The notes below the pieces were generated by a model, which was given only the letters and a program-made list of their open reading frames with translations, had not been told where the DNA came from and made no database searches. A program made the translations under genes and the position numbers. A stretch of 31,483 bases of DNA, from positions 1 to 31,483 of the forward strand of contig CAZXCK010000035.1 in NCBI GenBank assembly GCA_964639225.1, in the 5' to 3' direction. This document shows, one piece after another, positions 22,777-30,937 of the stretch. Source of the stretch: CAZXCK01 sp964639225. Lineage in GTDB: Bacteria; Chloroflexota; Anaerolineae; Aggregatilineales; Phototrophicaceae. How positions within the stretch are numbered: position 1 is the stretch's first letter; each line of letters opens with the position of its first letter.

Positions 22777-23970
22777 TCAGGCGGTGGTAGACGTGACGCT
22801 CAACTGGGCCAGTTGGCGGCGCTGCATAAAGCGCGCCATGCGCTCCAGCGCCCGCTCGATGTTCTCGTAAGACGCCGTATAGCTGGCGCGAATAAAACCA
22901 GCGCCGCTGTCGCCGAAGGCGCTGCCCGGCACCACCGCCACGCGCTCTTCGCGCAGCAACTGCTCGCAGAACGCCTCATCGGTGAGGCCGGTCCCACGAA
23001 TGTCCGGGAAACAGTAGAACGCGCCACGCGGTTCGAAACACGGCAGGCCCAGGCTGCGGAAACCATCAACGATCAAGCGGCGGCGGCGGTCATAGTCGGC
23101 CACCATCGTCTGCACGTCCGCTTCGCCGTATTGCAGGGCTTCCAGCGCGGCCACCTGACCGATAGTGGGCGCGGACATAATCAGATACTGGTGCAGCTTG
23201 CGCATGGCTTCCATAATGGCCGGGGGCGCGGTCGCATAGCCAATGCGCCAGCCCGTCATGGCGAAGGCTTTGCTAACGCCACTCAGCAGAATGGTGCGCT
23301 CATACATGCCCGGCAGCGCCGCGAAGCAGATATGCTCCACGCCGTATACCAGACGCTCGTAAATCTCGTCGGAGATGACCACCAGATCGTATTTCTCAGC
23401 GACGGCGGCCACTTCCAGCAGATGCTCGTGCGTCAGCACGGCCCCGGTGGGATTGTTGGGGTAGCTGATGAGAATGGCTTTGGTGCGCGGAGTCACCGCC
23501 GCTTCCAGTTCGGCCCCGGTGACCTGGAAATCGTGCTCCACGTAAGAGTTGACCATCACCGGTACACCACCCGCCATCTCGACAGCGGCGGGATTGGCGA
23601 CAAAACACGGCTCCACCACCAGCACCTCGTCGCCGGGGTCCAGGATGGCCTTGAGCGCCAGATACAGACCCTCGCTCACACCGACGGTAATCAGCGCCTG
23701 TTCGTTCGGATCATAGTGGATTCCGTACAGACGTTCGATATAATCACAGGCAGCCTGGCGCAGTTCCGGCATACCGGAGTTGGCCGTATAGCCGGTGCGC
23801 CCGGCTTTAAGCGAGTCAACGCCTTTTTGAATGATGTGGTCGGGCGTAACGAAATTCGGCTCGCCAATGCCCAGGGTAATCACATCTTCCATGGTGGAGG
23901 CGATGTCGAAATAACGACGGATGCCGGACGGGCGAAGTTTGGCTACATTTTGGGATACGAAATTGCGCAT
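22777..23970 (-). CDS. PLP-dependent aminotransferase, class I/II (aspartate/alanine type)
   Basis: Transfers an amino group between an amino acid and a 2-oxo acid, with PLP bound to K234 in LSGVSKAFAMTGWRIGY. The fold type I blocks are all present: GIGEPNFVTPDHI near 34, YTANSGMPELRQA, the YPNNPTG turn, VISDEIYERLVYG and a late RASYTASYENI with the substrate-carboxylate arginine. Length is 397 residues. This is the AspC/AlaT/PatA type of subgroup I-gamma aminotransferases. Choice of amino acid cannot be read from the sequence by eye, so no gene symbol is given. The ATG at 23970 has AGGGA about 10 bases upstream. It diverges from the small membrane protein at 24116 and ends in a strong terminator, so it is a single-gene unit. 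Confidence 0.94.
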   Translation of the reverse strand: MRNFVSQNVAKLRPSGIRRYFDIASTMEDVITLGIGEPNFVTPDHIIQKGVDSLKAGRTGYTANSGMPELRQAACDYIERLYGIHYDPNEQALITVGVSEGLYLALKAILDPGDEVLVVEPCFVANPAAVEMAGGVPVMVNSYVEHDFQVTGAELEAAVTPRTKAILISYPNNPTGAVLTHEHLLEVAAVAEKYDLVVISDEIYERLVYGVEHICFAALPGMYERTILLSGVSKAFAMTGWRIGYATAPPAIMEAMRKLHQYLIMSAPTIGQVAALEALQYGEADVQTMVADYDRRRRLIVDGFRSLGLPCFEPRGAFYCFPDIRGTGLTDEAFCEQLLREERVAVVPGSAFGDSGAGFIRASYTASYENIERALERMARFMQRRQLAQLSVTSTTA

Positions 23971-24115
23971 GAACGATCAGTCCCTGATACGATTCCCACG
24001 ATGTGGGGCGATAAACCGTCTCTAACGGTATCATAGACGGCGGACGTTTGCATCACGCAGTTCACATCAAAACGTTTTGGAGTTCTCCGACAGTGTGTAG
24101 GAAAGAGTCGGTTTT

Positions 24116-24586
24116 ATGGATAACCTGAGCAGTATTCTTGTGGCCGTATGCGGCGTGGGTGTGTTGTGCTGCGGCGGCGTGGGGCTGGCCCTGCTGACGC
24201 TGGGGCGCGGCGTGGCGCTGCCACTGCTGGCCGGTGTACTCAGCGCTCTGCGCGGCATCACCGAAATGCCCGGCGGCGGCAGCGATGACGGCGACGTGAT
24301 CGACACACCTTATAGCCAGCAATCCGCCCAGAGTACGCGACGCGGCCTGCGCGAGCGCATCCACGCGGCCAACGACGAGTTTAACCGCGCGCTCCGGGGC
24401 GAACGCCCCACCAGCCAGCGCGATTCATCTGTGCCCAACCGCCCCTCACTGAGGCGTCCGCGCTCGGCTTTTGACGACCCGCCCGACTCCGATGATCTGC
24501 GCCGCAATCCAGGCCGCCCACGCCGCGATACGCGCCGCAGCGAACAACACGACGACGAAATTTTTGGCGGGATGTTCGACGAGTAG
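24116..24586 (+). CDS. Membrane-anchored protein with disordered polar tail, unknown function
   Basis: The 156-residue protein has a hydrophobic N-terminal half with glycine- and cysteine-rich segments (about 7-29 and 32-46). It then has a long polar tail (50-156) rich in arginine, aspartate, serine and proline, without regular structure. The tail contains RGLRERIHAANDEFNRALRGER and ends with DDEIFGGMFDE. The only cysteine cluster is within the first membrane segment (VCGVGVLCCGG). I recognise no family. The ATG at 24116 has AGGAAAGAG upstream. It lies 41 bases before cydD, so it may be the first gene of the cydDC unit and could assist that exporter, though this is only inferred from position. 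Confidence 0.65.
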   Translation: MDNLSSILVAVCGVGVLCCGGVGLALLTLGRGVALPLLAGVLSALRGITEMPGGGSDDGDVIDTPYSQQSAQSTRRGLRERIHAANDEFNRALRGERPTSQRDSSVPNRPSLRRPRSAFDDPPDSDDLRRNPGRPRRDTRRSEQHDDEIFGGMFDE

Positions 24587-24627
24587 CCGCGCTCCAGCGG
24601 AATTGAACACACAGGACACAGAATTAC

Positions 24628-26349
24628 ATGGATAAACGCCTGTTACGCGAAGCGCGGGCAGCGCGGCGCGCACTCGCCATGTCGGTGGGGTTGAGCCTGG
24701 TCGTCGGCGCGCTGATGATCGGCCAGGCGCATCTGTTCAGCACAATAGTTGACGATATCTATATGAATGGGCGTACGCTGGCCGATGTAAGCGGCCTGCT
24801 GCTGGCACTGGCGGCGCTCATCGCCGGGCGCGGGCTGGCGACGTGGGGCAGCAGCGCCACCGCGCACTTTGTGGCGGTGCAGGTCAAAAGCGACCTGCGG
24901 CGGCGGTTGCTGGCGCACATGATGGCGCTGGGACCAGCTTATGCCCGCAGCGAGCGCAGCGGCGAACTGGTCAACACAGCCACCGAAGGCATCGAGTCGC
25001 TGCACGCCTATTTCGCCGACTATCTGCCCGGCCTGTTGACGGCGGCGCTGGTCCCGCTGCTGATTCTGGTGGTCATCTTCCCCCTCGATCTGATGACCGG
25101 CTTTGTGCTGCTGCTCACCGCGCCGCTGATCCCGCTGTTTATGATACTCATCGGACGGGTGGCGGGGGCTGTCGCCCAGCGCCAGTACGGCGCGCTCAGT
25201 CGTATGAGCGCCCACTTCCTGGACGTGATGCAGGGCCTGACCACGCTAAAGCTGTTCAACCGCAGCCGCCGCCAGGTGGAGACAATCCGCCGCATCACTG
25301 ACCAGTTCCGCGAAACCACGATGGGCGTGCTGCGCATCGCCTTTATCTCGGCGCTGGCGCTGGAACTGCTGGCGACCCTCAGCGTGGCGATCGTGGCCGT
25401 CGAGGTGGGCGTGCGGCTGCTGGACGACGGCCTGCCGTTTCAGCAGGCGCTGTTTCTGCTGGTGCTGGCCCCGGACTACTACCTGCCGCTGCGGGCGCTG
25501 GGCACGAAGTTCCATGCCGGGACCGAGGGAGCCGCCGCCGCCGAGCGCATCTTCGCCATCCTGGAGACGCCCACCCCGCCTCAGCCGCAGCAGGTGCAGC
25601 CCATCCCGCAGACTCTGCATATCCGCTTTGACGATGTGCGGCTGGCCTACGACGACGGCGAGCGTCCGGCCCTCAATGGCGTGACGTTCGAGTTACCGCC
25701 AGGAAACCGGGTGGCGCTGGTAGGACCAACCGGCGGCGGCAAGAGCACGGTCGCCGGGCTGCTGCTGCGCTTTCTGGAGCCAGACAGCGGCACAATTCAT
25801 GTAGGCGACACGCCACTCTACGCCATCGACGCGGCGGCATGGCGGCAACAGATCGCCTGGGTGCCGCAGCAGCCGTATCTGTTTAACGCCAGCATCGCCG
25901 ACAACATCCGCCTGGGCCGTCCCGACGCGCCGCTGGACGCCGTCATCGCGGCGGCACAGCAGGCGGGCGCGCACACATTTATCAACGCGCTGCCGCAGGG
26001 CTACGAGACCATCGCCGGGGAGCGCGGCGCGCGCCTCAGTGGCGGGCAGGCGCAGCGTATCGCCATCGCCCGCGCCTTCCTCAAAGACGCGCCGCTGCTG
26101 CTGCTCGACGAGGCCACGTCCAGCCTGGACCCGGAAACCGAGGCCGTCATCGAGGCGACGCTGGCCCGGCTGATGCAGGGGCGTACCTCGCTGGTCATCG
26201 CTCACCGACTGAGCACCGTCTATCAGGCCGATCACATTCTGGTGATGGCTGGCGGGCGCATCGTGGACCAGGGCACGCACGACGATCTGCTGGCGCGCTC
26301 CGGTATTTACCGCGATCTGGTCAGCGCCTATGGAGAGGCGAAACCATGA
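24628..26349 (+). CDS. cydD: ABC exporter subunit CydD-like (thiol reductant export)
   Basis: Half-transporter of a heterodimeric ABC exporter; with CydC it exports cysteine or glutathione and supports cytochrome bd assembly in known bacteria. Six transmembrane helices (about 20-320) are followed by the nucleotide-binding domain: Walker A GPTGGGKST (366-374), signature LSGGQAQR (from about 470) and Walker B LLLLDEATS. Features typical of CydD include FADYLPGLLTAALVPLLILV and the APDYYLPLRALGTKFHAGTEG segment before the ATPase. Length is 573 residues. The ATG at 24628 follows AGGACACAG-type sequence. Its stop overlaps the cydC start (ATGA). No cydAB is in this window, so the partner oxidase, if any, is elsewhere. 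Confidence 0.92.
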   Translation: MDKRLLREARAARRALAMSVGLSLVVGALMIGQAHLFSTIVDDIYMNGRTLADVSGLLLALAALIAGRGLATWGSSATAHFVAVQVKSDLRRRLLAHMMALGPAYARSERSGELVNTATEGIESLHAYFADYLPGLLTAALVPLLILVVIFPLDLMTGFVLLLTAPLIPLFMILIGRVAGAVAQRQYGALSRMSAHFLDVMQGLTTLKLFNRSRRQVETIRRITDQFRETTMGVLRIAFISALALELLATLSVAIVAVEVGVRLLDDGLPFQQALFLLVLAPDYYLPLRALGTKFHAGTEGAAAAERIFAILETPTPPQPQQVQPIPQTLHIRFDDVRLAYDDGERPALNGVTFELPPGNRVALVGPTGGGKSTVAGLLLRFLEPDSGTIHVGDTPLYAIDAAAWRQQIAWVPQQPYLFNASIADNIRLGRPDAPLDAVIAAAQQAGAHTFINALPQGYETIAGERGARLSGGQAQRIAIARAFLKDAPLLLLDEATSSLDPETEAVIEATLARLMQGRTSLVIAHRLSTVYQADHILVMAGGRIVDQGTHDDLLARSGIYRDLVSAYGEAKP

Positions 26350-28100
26350 CGACAAACCCCACCTCCCGCCGCACCTTTCGCCGTCTGCTGCGGCTGGCGC
26401 TGCCATTCTGGCGTGGCATGCTGTTCTCGGTGCTGCTGGGCGCGGCAACCATCGCCAGCAGCATCGGCCTGATGATGACCTCGGCCTGGCTAATCTCCAA
26501 AGCCGGTTTGCAACCGTCCATCGCCGATTTAGGCGTCGCTCCGGTGATGGTGCGCTTTTTCGGCATCTCACGCGGCATCTTCCGCTACGTGGAGCGCCTC
26601 GTCTCGCATCAGGTGACGTTTCGCCTGCTGGCGCAGGTGCGCGTGCATTTCTACAGCGCCATCGAGCCGCTGGCCCCGGCCCGCCTGGCGAAGTATCGCA
26701 GCGGCGATCTGCTGGGGCGCGTGGTGGCCGATGTCGAATCGCTGGAAAACCTGTATATCCGCGTGCTGGCGCCGCCGCTGGTGGCGCTGCTGATCGGCGG
26801 GCTGGTGACGCTGATCGCGCTGGGCTTCGATGGGCTGGTGGCGCTGGTGCTGCTGGCATCGCTGGTAGCGTCGGGGACCGGCCTGCCGCTGCTGGCCTGG
26901 AGCCTGAGCCGAGGGCCGGGCCGCGACGTGGTGCGCGCCCGTGCTGAACTCAACGCGGTGCTGGTGGATAGCATCCAGGGGCTGGCCGATACGGTCGCCT
27001 ACGGGCGCGAAGCCGCCCAACTGGCCGCACTGGACATCATCAACGAGCGCCTGGACGCGCGCGAGCGCCGCCTGGGCCAGCTCGACGGCCTGCAAACCGG
27101 TCTGATGGCGCTGGCCATGCATCTGGCGGCGCTGGCCGTGCTGATCGCCGCCATTCCGCGAGTAGAGCCGATCTACCTGGCGACGCTGGCCCTGGGCACG
27201 CTGGCCGCTTTCGAGGCCATCATCCCGCTGGCCCCGGCGGCTCACCATCTGGGGCTGACGCTCCAGGCCGGCGAACGCCTGCTGGAAATTACCGACACAG
27301 CGCCCGCCGTCCACGACCCGCCCACACCCGCCCCGCCGCCCACACGGGCCGCGCTGCGCGTCGAGAACCTGACGTTCCGCTATCATCCGCTGGACCCGCC
27401 CGCGCTGGACGGCGTGAGTTTTGATCTGCCGCCGGGCAAAATCGTGGCGGTGGTGGGTCCGAGCGGCGCGGGAAAATCGACGCTGGCCAACCTGCTGCTG
27501 CGCTTCTGGGATTACGACAGCGGCAGCGTCCAGCTCGACGGGCGCCAACTGCGTGACTATGCGCAAGCGGACGTGCGCGCCGCCATCGGTGTGATGACGC
27601 AGCGCACGCACCTGTTCAACACCACTATCCGCGAGAATATCGCCATTGCCCGCGACGGCGCGGATGAAACAGCGGTGATTGAGGCGGCACGGCGTGCCCG
27701 CGTCCATGACTTCATCGCCCGGCTGCCGCAGGGCTACGCGACCTTCGCCGGCGAGGGCGGCCTGAGCCTGAGCGGCGGCGAGCGCCAGCGCATCGCCCTG
27801 GCGCGCGTGCTGCTCAAAGACGCGCCGCTGACCGTGCTCGACGAGGCCACCGCCAACCTGGACGCCGTCACCGAGCAGGCGGTGCTGGAGTCAATCTACG
27901 AGACGCTGGGCGACCGCTCGCTGCTGCTGATTACGCACCGGCTCACGCTGCTGGACCGCGCCCATGAGATCATCGTGCTGGAACGGGGGCGCGTCGTCGA
28001 ACGCGGCACGCACCAGCAGCTTGTCGAGGCGAATGGACTGTACACACGGCTGTGGAACGCGCAGCGTCGGTTACTACATAGTGACATTGAGGTGCCTTAA
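26346..28100 (+). CDS. cydC: ABC exporter subunit CydC-like (thiol reductant export)
   Basis: Second half of the CydDC exporter, 584 residues. The N-terminal membrane domain has the CydC signature SSIGLMMTSAWLISKAGLQP and FGISRGIFRYVERLVSHQVTF. Its ATPase domain has Walker A GPSGAGKS (371-378), signature LSGGERQR, Walker B LTVLDEATANLD and a switch histidine in LITHRLTLLD. A pro-rich stretch (DPPTPAPPPTRAA) links the membrane and ATPase parts. Its ATG overlaps the cydD stop by four bases, so the pair is translationally coupled. The gene is followed by a 104-base gap to the DUF3467 gene, with no terminator recognised. Confidence 0.92.
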   Translation: MTTNPTSRRTFRRLLRLALPFWRGMLFSVLLGAATIASSIGLMMTSAWLISKAGLQPSIADLGVAPVMVRFFGISRGIFRYVERLVSHQVTFRLLAQVRVHFYSAIEPLAPARLAKYRSGDLLGRVVADVESLENLYIRVLAPPLVALLIGGLVTLIALGFDGLVALVLLASLVASGTGLPLLAWSLSRGPGRDVVRARAELNAVLVDSIQGLADTVAYGREAAQLAALDIINERLDARERRLGQLDGLQTGLMALAMHLAALAVLIAAIPRVEPIYLATLALGTLAAFEAIIPLAPAAHHLGLTLQAGERLLEITDTAPAVHDPPTPAPPPTRAALRVENLTFRYHPLDPPALDGVSFDLPPGKIVAVVGPSGAGKSTLANLLLRFWDYDSGSVQLDGRQLRDYAQADVRAAIGVMTQRTHLFNTTIRENIAIARDGADETAVIEAARRARVHDFIARLPQGYATFAGEGGLSLSGGERQRIALARVLLKDAPLTVLDEATANLDAVTEQAVLESIYETLGDRSLLLITHRLTLLDRAHEIIVLERGRVVERGTHQQLVEANGLYTRLWNAQRRLLHSDIEVP

Positions 28101-28157
28101 CCGGTTATGTTCATAGGTCTGACGTTGGTTGTTACGAAGGCCACACTGTGTTAAATT

Positions 28158-28176
28158 TGCAACAAGCTGCAACAAG
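28158..28176 (+). repeat. Tandem direct repeat upstream of the DUF3467 gene
   Basis: TGCAACAAG occurs twice in direct tandem with a 10-base period (28158-28166 and 28168-28176), just ahead of the GAGGAG ribosome-binding site at 28191. A period of one helical turn would suit a protein-binding site or a leader element. It may also be chance. Confidence 0.5.
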
Positions 28177-28204
28177 TGATCCTGTTACCGAGGAGCGCCA
28201 CCCT

Positions 28205-28567
28205 ATGACTACCCCGCCCCAGCCTGCCCCTAAACGCCAGATACGGCTGGAAATACCGAATAACCTGAACGCGACTTACGCCAACGCCGTTGTCATCAGC
28301 CAGACTCACAGCGAGATCATTATGGATTTCACCCAGGTGATGCCCAACGACCCGCGCGCGCGGGTGCAGTCGCGCATCGTCATGACACCGGCCAACGCCA
28401 AATCCATGATGCAGGCGCTGCAAAAGAACCTGGAACACTTCGAGGCCCGGCATGGCGAGATCAGCCTGCCGCCGCGTCCGGCATCGCTGGCCGACCAGCT
28501 TTTTAACAGCATTCGCCCGGAATCGGAAGACGATGATGACGGCGACACAAACGGAAAAGACGAGTAA
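28205..28567 (+). CDS. DUF3467-domain protein
   Basis: A soluble protein of 120 residues. The central block, RQIRLEIPNNLNATYANAVV, then TQVMPNDPRARVQSRIVMTP and NAKSMMQALQKNLEHFEARHG, is the DUF3467 signature. A proline-rich N-terminus and an acidic tail (SEDDDDGDTNGKDE) flank it. The family is small and has no established function. The ATG at 28205 is chosen because GAGGAG lies 8 bases upstream; an in-frame GTG at 28148 is poorer. Its stop is six bases from the GTG of the translin-like gene, so the two are very likely translated from one message. Confidence 0.85.
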   Translation: MTTPPQPAPKRQIRLEIPNNLNATYANAVVISQTHSEIIMDFTQVMPNDPRARVQSRIVMTPANAKSMMQALQKNLEHFEARHGEISLPPRPASLADQLFNSIRPESEDDDDGDTNGKDE

Positions 28568-28573
28568 TCCACT

Positions 28574-29230
28574 GTGACCGACGAACTGAACGCCATCTCC
28601 GACAGTATCCGTGCTTACCTCACAGCCCAGACCGAAGCCCGCGACCGCGCCATCAGCCGATCCCGCGAACTGATTCGCCACTGCGCCGAAGCCATCCGCG
28701 CCATCCACCGCCGCGACTGGGATACCGCCGACGCGCGCCTGGCAACCGTCCGCGAAACAGCGAACCTGCTGCGTGAAGACGTGGCCGGCTACCCCGACCT
28801 GTATCATACCGGTTACACCAGAGACGCCCTGAAAGAGGTTGTCGAAGCGTTTGTGACCTACGCCATCATTCGCGGACAGCCGCTGCCTACGCAGGAATCG
28901 CTGGATGTCGAGCCAGCGACCTATCTCAACGGGCTGGCCGAGGCCGCTACCGAACTGCGCCGCTTTATCCTTGACATCATGCGCCGCACCGACGCTCACA
29001 GCGCCGAGGCCGAGCGCCTGCTGGACTGGATGGACGCCATCTACGATCAGTTGGTGACGTTCGATTTCCCCGACGCCATCACCAACGGTCTGCGCCGACA
29101 GACCGACGTCGTGCGCGGTGTGCTGGAACGTACACGCGGCGACCTGACTCACAGCCTGCGCCAGCAGCGCCTGCAGGACGCCCTGGCGCATTTCGAAGCG
29201 CGGGTCATTAGTGCTGAGGATAAGCAATAG
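28574..29230 (+). CDS. Translin/Trax-family protein
   Basis: A soluble, all-helical protein of 218 residues of the translin superfamily, which forms RNA- and single-stranded-DNA-binding octamers. It has RELIRHCAEAIRAIHRRDWD near the N-terminus, then DALKEVVEAFVTYAII and GLAEAATELRRFIL. The C-terminal RRQTDVVRGVLERTRGDLT resembles archaeal and Chloroflexota members of the family. E88 and E91 in KEVVEA align by eye with Trax E126 and E129. E123 and E127 fit the positions of D193 and E197. So the acidic site of the C3PO RNase seems largely kept, which is an inference. The start is GTG at 28574, six bases after the DUF3467 stop. The known bacterial role is unclear; RNA processing is the natural guess. 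Confidence 0.85.
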   Translation: MTDELNAISDSIRAYLTAQTEARDRAISRSRELIRHCAEAIRAIHRRDWDTADARLATVRETANLLREDVAGYPDLYHTGYTRDALKEVVEAFVTYAIIRGQPLPTQESLDVEPATYLNGLAEAATELRRFILDIMRRTDAHSAEAERLLDWMDAIYDQLVTFDFPDAITNGLRRQTDVVRGVLERTRGDLTHSLRQQRLQDALAHFEARVISAEDKQ

Positions 29231-29275
29231 AGTATAAGTTAGGACATCTTATAGGACAAAATGGCGGAATAGATA

Positions 29276-29281
29276 TACAAT
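29276..29281 (+). promoter_or_regulatory. Candidate -10 box of the TPR gene in an AT-rich gap
   Basis: The 155-base gap 29231-29385 is distinctly AT-richer than its surroundings. TACAAT (29276-29281) is preceded at 17-18 bases by the poor -35 candidate TAGGAC/AGGACA. A hairpin AGTGT-CTGA-ACACT (29349-29362) lies in the leader about 25 bases before the start codon. This is a weak promoter call. Confidence 0.35.
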
Positions 29282-29385
29282 GGTAAACAAATGACTGGGG
29301 CAGACGACTTGGGAACAGATCGATTTGCCTTTATGTGTATCTTATTGAAGTGTCTGAACACTAGCTGAATGCGGGATGACTCACC

Positions 29386-30546
29386 ATGTCTGCATACGTT
29401 ATACCCAATGATCTCTCAGACCGCTGCCGTGACGATGACTGGTTGAACGAAAACGCTGATAAGCTCTACACCCATATCGAACGTGACATCCGCCATCGTG
29501 ATACGCTTGAGCGTGGTGTCGGCAACCTGCTCACATTGTTCCCGTACCTGCTGCGCCGCGAAGACCTGCTGCGCTGGGGCAAATTGCTGCGCCAGGCGAT
29601 GCGACTGTCACCCCAGGTACGAAAAGATGAAAACAACAGCGAGCGGGTGTGGGTCCAGCCAGAAGACAGTATTTTCCTGATGGTGCGCCATCATTACGCC
29701 CGACCACTGCCGACCCGACGTCGGCGCCGGGAACGGATGGAACCGTCGGAAATTCTTGAGATTTACCTGCTGCTGCTGGTCGGGCACGGCTATATGGATA
29801 CCCTGACGCCAGAGCGAGTCAGCGACCTGATGCGTCTGGCGCGAGCGGTCAATGACCCATATCTGTCTGCCAAGTTTTACCAGATACTGGCCTTTACCTA
29901 TAATCGCTGGCGGCACCTGGACCAGGCGCTGGATGCCGCCTGGGTCGCTTATCACTATTTCAATCGCCACGACGACCCGCTCGAAATCGGACTGACGGCC
30001 TACGCCATCGCCGAGTCCTATCACCTGCAGGAGAACTGGCCGGAGTCGATCCGCTGGTTGCAGGTGTCCCGGCATCAACTGGACCGGACGGCCTATACGT
30101 TGCAGAATGGCATGATATCGCTGGAACTGGCAAGCCAACTGCTGTGCGCCGAGGACTTCGCCGCCGCCGAAGCACATGCCAGGGAAAGCGCACAGCACTT
30201 CCAGACGCTGGACCTGTCATCCTATCTGGCGGTGGCCTATTACTATCAGGCGCTGGCGCATATCTTCCAACGCAATTACGACGAAGCCCGCGAGTACCTC
30301 AACCGGTCACTGACCCTGTACCAGACCATCGGCAGCGAGGAAAAAGCGATTACCGTCGGTTATATGCTGGCGTTCACCGAGGCATCCGCCGGTTACAAGA
30401 ATAAGGCGCTGCAATACCTGTATCACAATCTGGAAAGGCTCAACACACTGCCAGCCAGCAAATGGCAGGACAACCAGCGCAGCCGTATCGAAAAGCTGAT
30501 CCAGGCGATACAGGGCAACAAGGACATCGCCACCATCGGCAGTTAG
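29386..30546 (+). CDS. TPR-repeat protein, possible regulator
   Basis: A 386-residue soluble helical protein. Tetratricopeptide-like repeats run from about 150 to 345: AKFYQILAFTYNRWRHLDQA, LTAYAIAESYHLQENWPES, EDFAAAEAHARESAQHFQTL and AVAYYYQALAHIFQRNYDEA. The N-terminal 120 residues (DDDWLNENADKLYTHIERDI, then RREDLLRWGKLLRQAMRL) form a separate domain I do not recognise, and a basic stretch RPLPTRRRRRERM links the two parts. MalT-like repeats of this type occur in signalling ATPases, but no NTPase or DNA-binding domain is present. The ATG at 29386 follows GGGATGA. It is preceded by an AT-rich gap with a candidate promoter and followed by a strong hairpin. Confidence 0.8.
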   Translation: MSAYVIPNDLSDRCRDDDWLNENADKLYTHIERDIRHRDTLERGVGNLLTLFPYLLRREDLLRWGKLLRQAMRLSPQVRKDENNSERVWVQPEDSIFLMVRHHYARPLPTRRRRRERMEPSEILEIYLLLLVGHGYMDTLTPERVSDLMRLARAVNDPYLSAKFYQILAFTYNRWRHLDQALDAAWVAYHYFNRHDDPLEIGLTAYAIAESYHLQENWPESIRWLQVSRHQLDRTAYTLQNGMISLELASQLLCAEDFAAAEAHARESAQHFQTLDLSSYLAVAYYYQALAHIFQRNYDEAREYLNRSLTLYQTIGSEEKAITVGYMLAFTEASAGYKNKALQYLYHNLERLNTLPASKWQDNQRSRIEKLIQAIQGNKDIATIGS

Positions 30547-30557
30547 TGACCCGTAAC

Positions 30558-30590
30558 ACACAAAGCTCGCCGGTTAAGCGGGCTTTGTGT
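30558..30590. terminator. Hairpin between converging genes, without a U-tract
   Basis: ACACAAAGCTCGC (30558-30570) pairs with GCGGGCTTTGTGT (30578-30590) in a 13-base stem that includes one T-G pair and encloses a seven-base loop. It lies between the TPR gene stop and the dodecin stop. Neither strand has a run of T after the stem, so it may stop transcription weakly or mainly stabilise the 3' ends from both sides. Confidence 0.6.
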
Positions 30591-30610
30591 CGGTTCCGGG
30601 TTGGTATCAC

Positions 30611-30826
30611 CTAATCATCATCATCCAGAGTGAAGCCAATTTTGACCGTTACCTGCCAGTGCTGGATATCACCCTCTTCAATCTGACCGCGAATCTCGGT
30701 GACTTCGAACCAGCGCATATTGCGGATGGTCGCTTTGGCCCGACTGACCGCGTTGCGCACGGCCTGATCCACACCGTCGGGGGAAGAACCGGTTAATTCG
30801 ATTTTTTTGTACACATGGTCGGCCAT
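30611..30826 (-). CDS. Dodecin (flavin-storage protein)
   Basis: A 71-residue protein of the dodecin family, which forms dodecameric shells that bind FMN, FAD or riboflavin. The signature is KKIELTGSSPDGVDQAVRNA, then TIRNMRWFEVTEIRGQI with W39 in the flavin-stacking position. The C-terminal HWQVTVKIGFTLDDDD has Q58. The length is typical of the family. The ATG at 30826 has AAGGAG about 7 bases upstream; a longer frame to 30865 is not needed. An inverted repeat ACCGGGC/GCCCGGT (30864-30887) lies in the leader. It converges with the TPR gene, and the sugar-kinase gene lies 111 bases upstream on the same strand. Confidence 0.92.
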   Translation of the reverse strand: MADHVYKKIELTGSSPDGVDQAVRNAVSRAKATIRNMRWFEVTEIRGQIEEGDIQHWQVTVKIGFTLDDDD

Positions 30827-30863
30827 AATCAACTCCTTTTCACTGAGCAAATCTATCCACACC

Positions 30864-30887
30864 ACCGGGCGGCGCTTCCAGCCCGGT
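30864..30887 (-). repeat. Inverted repeat in the dodecin upstream region
   Basis: ACCGGGC (30864-30870) and GCCCGGT (30881-30887) pair over 7 bases with a 10-base loop. It lies between the sugar-kinase stop and the dodecin start. There is no T-tract, so it may be a regulatory hairpin or a weak terminator for the upstream gene. Confidence 0.4.
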
Positions 30888-30937
30888 TATGCCTACTATG
30901 AGACACTTTGATTAAAAGCGCGTGAAACTGGTGTGTC

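Noticed and set aside
22660..24036. Plus-strand open frame of 458 codons opposite the aminotransferase gene
   Set aside because: The minus strand encodes a complete PLP aminotransferase with K234; the plus frame is low in hydrophobic pattern and shows no domain.
26568..27707. Minus-strand open frame of 379 codons opposite cydC
   Set aside because: Composition is Gln/His/Arg rich, typical of an antisense frame of a GC-rich gene, and cydC is complete.
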